This document shows, in pieces, positions 6,361 to 9,487 of a stretch of 9,487 bases of DNA. Below the pieces are notes generated by a model. The model did not search any database. It worked only from the letters and a program-made list of their open reading frames with translations, and was not told the origin of the DNA. Source of the stretch: Fidelibacterota bacterium UBA2125. Its GTDB lineage: Bacteria > Fidelibacterota > Marinisomatia > Marinisomatales > S15-B10. A program made the position numbers and the translations under genes. Positions within the stretch are counted from its first letter, which is position 1, and every line of letters begins with the position of its first letter. The stretch is from the NCBI GenBank assembly GCA_002329125.1, contig DCXX01000036.1:7799-17285 (forward strand). Reading direction: 5' to 3'.

Positions 6361-7194
6361 ATGAAGATTGCAGTTATTCAGCAGCACGCATCTACTGATA
6401 ATCAGGATAACCTCACCAGAGGTCTTATTGCTACGGACAAAGCAGCGGAGATGGGTGCTAAACTGGCGGTGTTTGCTGAATTGGCATTCACGCGCTTTTT
6501 TCCTCAGAACCGCACGAACGAACCTGTCATACATCTTTCAGAAAAAGTGCCCGGACCCACCACTGAAGCATTCATGGAAAAAGCGAAAGAACACGGCATG
6601 GTTATTGTAATCAATCTTTTTGAAGAGGCTGACAATAAGACTTATGATTCATCACCAGTTATTGATGCTGATGGGGCGCTGCTCGGTGTTACAAGAATGG
6701 TTCACATTGCCGATTATGACTGCTTCTTCGAAAAGGACTATTATGCTCCGGGAGACCGTGGTGCACCTGTATATAACACTGCTGTCGGTAAGGTAGGTGT
6801 TGCTATCTGTTATGATCGTCACTATCCTGAATTCATGAGATCCCTGGGAGTGGATGGGGCCGATCTAGTCGTTATCCCTCAGGCGGGAACGGCGGGGGAG
6901 TGGCCCGATGGTCTATTTGAGGCGGAATTGAGAGTCGCTTCTTTCCAGAACGGCTATTATTGCGCTCTGGCGAACCGTGTTGGTGTTGAGGAGAAATTGG
7001 AATTTTCTGGTGAATCGTTCGTAACGAATCCTGCAGGAGAGGTGATTGCGCAGTCACCTGCCGGTGAAGATCATATTCTTATTGTTGACATTGATTTTAA
7101 TCAAGTTGCTTCATCCCACGCCAGGAAACTGTTTTTTCGAGACCGCCGCCCTGAAGTCTATCCCCTTCATTTGAAAAAGTATGAAACTGATTAA
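6361..7194 (+). CDS. Nitrilase-superfamily carbon-nitrogen hydrolase-like protein, Lys position changed to Met
   Basis: A 277-aa protein of typical length for the carbon-nitrogen hydrolase fold and similar to N-carbamoylputrescine amidase-type enzymes, which hydrolyse amides or carbamoyl groups through a Glu-Lys-Cys triad. Glu40 (VFAEL) and Cys150 (AICYDRHYPE) are present, as is Glu124 in FFEKDYYAPGD. The block normally reading RK-x-HI reads TRMVHI here, so the catalytic Lys position is Met113 (codon 6697-6699). The alignment with carbamoylputrescine amidases needs no gap over this block, so the change looks real. It may be a subfamily trait or mark altered or lost chemistry. There is no signal peptide, so it is probably cytoplasmic. 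The gene follows 170 non-coding bases and overlaps the lipoprotein gene by 14 bases, so the two are probably coupled. Substrate cannot be named. Confidence 0.9.
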   Translation: MKIAVIQQHASTDNQDNLTRGLIATDKAAEMGAKLAVFAELAFTRFFPQNRTNEPVIHLSEKVPGPTTEAFMEKAKEHGMVIVINLFEEADNKTYDSSPVIDADGALLGVTRMVHIADYDCFFEKDYYAPGDRGAPVYNTAVGKVGVAICYDRHYPEFMRSLGVDGADLVVIPQAGTAGEWPDGLFEAELRVASFQNGYYCALANRVGVEEKLEFSGESFVTNPAGEVIAQSPAGEDHILIVDIDFNQVASSHARKLFFRDRRPEVYPLHLKKYETD

Positions 7195-8452
7195 TTTCTT
7201 TCTTCTTGCTGCCTTTTGCCTATGGCTGGCCGGATGTGCTGCATTCACAGCCTACGGTCGACTTGAAAAACAGGCGCGCCAGGCATACCAGAGGGGAGAC
7301 TATGACCAAGCGGTCTATGATTGTGCCTACGCACTGAGAATTAATCCAAGTTATGAGCCGGCGCAATTCTTAATACAGGACACGTTTAAAGCTGCAGTTA
7401 TTGAACATAAGGCAAATCTGAACAACCTTTCTTCAAGTACAGAGAAATTTCGGTGGGACAAGATCGTGTCAGAATATAATGATCTTATAAAGCTTAATCA
7501 GACTATTGATCAATTGCCAGTCCTGAGGCACAAGGCAACTGGTGAATTAATCGTTTTTGAAACGACTGATTATTCCTTGCAAATGGATCCTGCAATACAG
7601 ATGGCCGCCGAAACTCATTACAATGAAGGCATAACACTATCTTCAAGTAATGATCTCAAGATAAAAAAACAGGCGGCAAAAGAATTCAAGATGGCGCTGG
7701 GTTTCGTTGCTGGATACAGAGACGCATCTCAAAAATATGAAGAGATGCGACAGGCAGCTATCCTGCGAATGGCAATGATGCCTTTTGAGGACAAAACAGG
7801 GACTCGTCGAAAATACGGTTCTGTCTCTGAAGTGATTATGGATGATGTTGTCAGTTCTATTCTCCGTGACAATTCAGCCACAGAATTCCTTGAACTGATA
7901 TCCAGGGAGAGACTGGAAGAGGTAATTGAAGAACAGGCACTTTCGCAAAGCGGTATTATTGATGAATCCATGGCAGTAGAAGTAGGCAAAATACTGGGGG
8001 TAACTGAGATCCTGTACGGAAAAATCACTCAAATTATTGTTTCTCCTTCAGAAACGACCCGGGATGTGCGCCGAGAAAAATCAAAAGTTGTTATCCGTCG
8101 TGAAAAATATATGGATGATGAAGGTAAAGAGAAAGTGAGGAAAATTTACGGTGAAGTAGAAGCTAAGGTAATTGTATTTAAACGATCAACCAGTGCCCGG
8201 ATTCGAGGTTCCTACAACATTGTGGATGTCATGACAGCGCGAATCCTAAAAAGTGATTCTTTTGAAGAGTCATCAACTTCCCATGTCGAATGGGCGACAT
8301 TTTCCGGAGATGAGAGAGCAATTTCATGGAACAGTCGCCAATTAACAAAAAAAGGTGAACAGCGAGTACCGGTTGAGGGTGAAATGGTCAACATGGCCGC
8401 TAAAAAGATTTCCACCTCTCTCGCCAAGTCCATCAAAAATTACGCCCGATAA
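7181..8452 (+). CDS. Lipoprotein with TPR-like N-terminus and CsgG-like domain
   Basis: A 423-aa predicted lipoprotein. The signal peptide ends in the lipobox LAGC, giving acylated Cys19; the next residues are Ala-Ala, so outer-membrane sorting is plausible. Residues about 27-62 (QARQAYQRGDYDQAVYDCAYALRINP region) look like a TPR unit, and 141-190 may form another helical repeat pair. From about residue 196 a CsgG-like domain follows: RMAMMPFEDKTG, GSVSEVIMDDVVSSIL, FLELISRERLEEVIEEQALSQSG and AVEVGKILGVTEILYGKITQI. CsgG itself is the outer-membrane curli secretion channel; many relatives are lipoproteins of unknown role. Residues about 290-335 are unusually charged. No curli subunit or csgE/csgF genes are visible. 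It overlaps the nitrilase-like gene by 14 bases and precedes the glycosyltransferase by 21. Lipoprotein and domain calls are good; function is open. Confidence 0.88.
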   Translation: MKLINFFLLAAFCLWLAGCAAFTAYGRLEKQARQAYQRGDYDQAVYDCAYALRINPSYEPAQFLIQDTFKAAVIEHKANLNNLSSSTEKFRWDKIVSEYNDLIKLNQTIDQLPVLRHKATGELIVFETTDYSLQMDPAIQMAAETHYNEGITLSSSNDLKIKKQAAKEFKMALGFVAGYRDASQKYEEMRQAAILRMAMMPFEDKTGTRRKYGSVSEVIMDDVVSSILRDNSATEFLELISRERLEEVIEEQALSQSGIIDESMAVEVGKILGVTEILYGKITQIIVSPSETTRDVRREKSKVVIRREKYMDDEGKEKVRKIYGEVEAKVIVFKRSTSARIRGSYNIVDVMTARILKSDSFEESSTSHVEWATFSGDERAISWNSRQLTKKGEQRVPVEGEMVNMAAKKISTSLAKSIKNYAR

Positions 8453-8466
8453 GTACTCCTTCGGGC
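8444..8466 (+). repeat. Small GC-rich hairpin spanning the lipoprotein stop codon
   Basis: GCCCGA (8444-8449) pairs with TCGGGC (8461-8466) around an 11-base loop that contains the TAA stop. The following bases have only three Ts in a row, so it is a poor intrinsic terminator. It ends 7 bases before the TTG start of the glycosyltransferase and could instead modulate initiation there. The pairing is visible; the role is inferred. Confidence 0.35.
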
Positions 8467-8473
8467 AGTTTCA

Positions 8474-9139
8474 TTGTCTGATTCATCCATCCTTATTGTA
8501 GTCCCAGTATTCAATGGAGAAGAGTCCATTCTCCAACTGCACACTGCTCTAAATCAACTAAATATAGGACAGCATTTAATTATTGATGATGGAAGTATAG
8601 ATGCCACAGCCCAAATTTTATACGATAACAGAATTCCCCACCTCAGTCACAAAACCAATCTCGGTAAAGGAGCAGCTATCAAGTCTGGGGCCAAGTGGGC
8701 TATTGAAAACAACTTCCTTTGGATCCTCACACTTGATGCGGATCAGCAGCATACACCATCATCAATTCCACTATTTATAGAAAAAATGAGAAAAGGGGTG
8801 ATTCTTATTGGTCAACGGACTGATCTGAAGTCCATGCCTCTTCTCAGAGTTTTTTCTAACAAGATCACATCTCTTCTGTTATCAATCAGGACAAATAACC
8901 AACTCAAAGACTCCCAGTGTGGTTATCGCTTGATTCCACTCTCCCTTTTCAAGGAAGTCTCATTCAAGCAAAATGGATTTCAGTTTGAGAGTGAATTGTT
9001 AATTAAAGCATCTTATACAAATTACACGATAGAGCATGTCAATATTCCTACTGTTTACGGTTTCGAGAAATCTGCCGTGAGAAACATTTATGACACAGTT
9101 AAATTCGCCGCCATGTATTTCAATAGTTTTATCTGGTAG
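8474..9139 (+). CDS. Family 2 glycosyltransferase (dolichol-phosphate-mannose-synthase-like, soluble type)
   Basis: A 221-aa GT-A fold glycosyltransferase, about the length of the minimal catalytic domain with no added membrane helices. VVPVFNGEESI (9-19) opens the nucleotide-sugar site, DDG is at 38-40, NLGKGAAIKSGAKWA spans 62-76, the metal-binding DADQQH is at 88-93, and DSQCGYRL (146-153) lies in the acceptor-side region. The C-terminal IPTVYGFEKSAVRNIYDTVKF is typical of polyprenol-phosphate sugar transferases and related bacterial GT2 proteins. The frame is closed by the upstream stop (8450-8452), and TTG 8474 is the only usual start codon before the first conserved strand, 21 bases after the lipoprotein gene. 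No clear ribosome site is seen, so translation may depend on ribosomes finishing the upstream gene. Sugar and acceptor are unknown; a polyprenyl-phosphate acceptor is inferred. Confidence 0.92.
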   Translation: MSDSSILIVVPVFNGEESILQLHTALNQLNIGQHLIIDDGSIDATAQILYDNRIPHLSHKTNLGKGAAIKSGAKWAIENNFLWILTLDADQQHTPSSIPLFIEKMRKGVILIGQRTDLKSMPLLRVFSNKITSLLLSIRTNNQLKDSQCGYRLIPLSLFKEVSFKQNGFQFESELLIKASYTNYTIEHVNIPTVYGFEKSAVRNIYDTVKFAAMYFNSFIW

Positions 9140-9302
9140 CATGTTTGGCTGGATGAACGTGTCAATGCGCGGGGTAGATATTTTATGGTAACGGGGCTAT
9201 ACCGTCAGCATAATACCGAATCTTACTTTAGTTTAAAGCATTTAAGATGAATAAGTTTAATTTGTTTATAGATCTTTTCGGGGGTTTTTTTCCTTTGGAT
9301 TT

Positions 9303-9487
9303 ATGAATTCGATCGCGATTGCACTAAGAGGAATGGCCATGGGAATGGCTGAAGTTGTACCAGGGGTTTCCGGGGGTACCATTGCTTTTATTACCGGTAT
9401 TTACGAGCGTCTGATCAAGGCTATAAAGTCTATCCTCAGCCCCTCGATTATCCGATCGTTTCGGGAAGGAGGTTTGCCGGCCTTTAG
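9303..9487 (+). CDS. DUF368/PopT-type polyprenyl-phosphate transporter, 3' end missing
   Basis: Only the first 61 codons are in the window. GMAMGMAEVVPGVSGGTIAF, followed by ITGIYERLI, is the signature opening of the DUF368 family, multi-spanning membrane proteins whose studied members (PopT) return undecaprenyl phosphate across the cytoplasmic membrane for reuse in cell-wall and surface-glycan synthesis. The ATG at 9303 leaves little sequence before the motif, as usual in the family. No strong ribosome site is seen. The 163-base gap upstream is AT-rich and contains a G5-T7 run (9280-9291) with no pairing partner nearby, plus no gene I can support. Following a glycosyltransferase that may use a polyprenyl-phosphate carrier, the position makes sense. 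The family is clear, but the rest of the protein cannot be checked here. Confidence 0.88.
   Translation, partial: MNSIAIALRGMAMGMAEVVPGVSGGTIAFITGIYERLIKAIKSILSPSIIRSFREGGLPAF

Noticed and set aside
7181..8452. Curli secretion locus
   Set aside because: Only the CsgG-like domain is present; no CsgA/B repeats, CsgE, CsgF or CsgD-like genes are visible in the window.
9140..9250. 36 codons open in frame after the glycosyltransferase TAG stop
   Set aside because: Could suggest readthrough or a broken C-terminus, but the protein already has full minimal GT2 length and the extra residues resemble nothing I know.
9279..9291. CGGGGGTTTTTTT run as an intrinsic terminator
   Set aside because: No complementary C-rich arm lies within the preceding bases, so no stem can form before the T-run.

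Overview
All eight supported genes lie on the + strand, tightly packed and with no gap over about 170 bases. The organism looks like a Gram-negative bacterium of moderate GC. Several products carry signal peptides of the type ending in SAQ or SAE, one is a clear lipoprotein, and strong Shine-Dalgarno sites are scarce. This, with the gene mix, would suit an uncultured FCB-group lineage (Marinimicrobia-like or Bacteroidota-related), but that is an impression and nothing here proves the taxon. I see no rRNA, tRNA, CRISPR array, insertion sequence or phage gene.

Region 1 (1-2956). The window opens inside a family 1 glycoside hydrolase. Its last bases overlap the start of an exported P1/DmpA-type aminopeptidase (family S58), followed 9 bases later by an exported methionine sulfoxide reductase B. 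They look like one transcription unit. Nothing shows a shared pathway beyond nutrient processing and envelope maintenance.

Region 2 (2957-4044). An imperfect AT-rich hairpin separates msrB from an exported dienelactone-hydrolase-family protein that appears to start at TTG. The 169 bases after it hold what may be the wreck of a small exported protein gene.

Region 3 (4045-6190). A soluble Rossmann oxidoreductase of the saccharopine dehydrogenase-like family overlaps by 14 bases a membrane-anchored beta-propeller of the SMP-30/strictosidine synthase (APMAP-like) family. They are probably translationally coupled.

Region 4 (6191-9139). After 170 non-coding bases containing a long-range inverted repeat come three closely packed genes. 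These are a nitrilase-superfamily protein whose catalytic Lys position is Met, a lipoprotein with a TPR-like segment and a CsgG-like domain (14-base overlap), and a family 2 glycosyltransferase starting at TTG 21 bases on.

Region 5 (9140-9487). After 163 bases begins a DUF368/PopT-type polyprenyl-phosphate transporter, cut by the window edge. With the glycosyltransferase it hints at lipid-carrier-linked envelope glycan work.

I did not find a convincing previously undescribed multi-gene system. The most unusual points are the Lys-to-Met change in the nitrilase-like protein, the coupled oxidoreductase/propeller pair, the CsgG-like lipoprotein with no curli genes visible nearby, and the possible gene remnant before position 4045.
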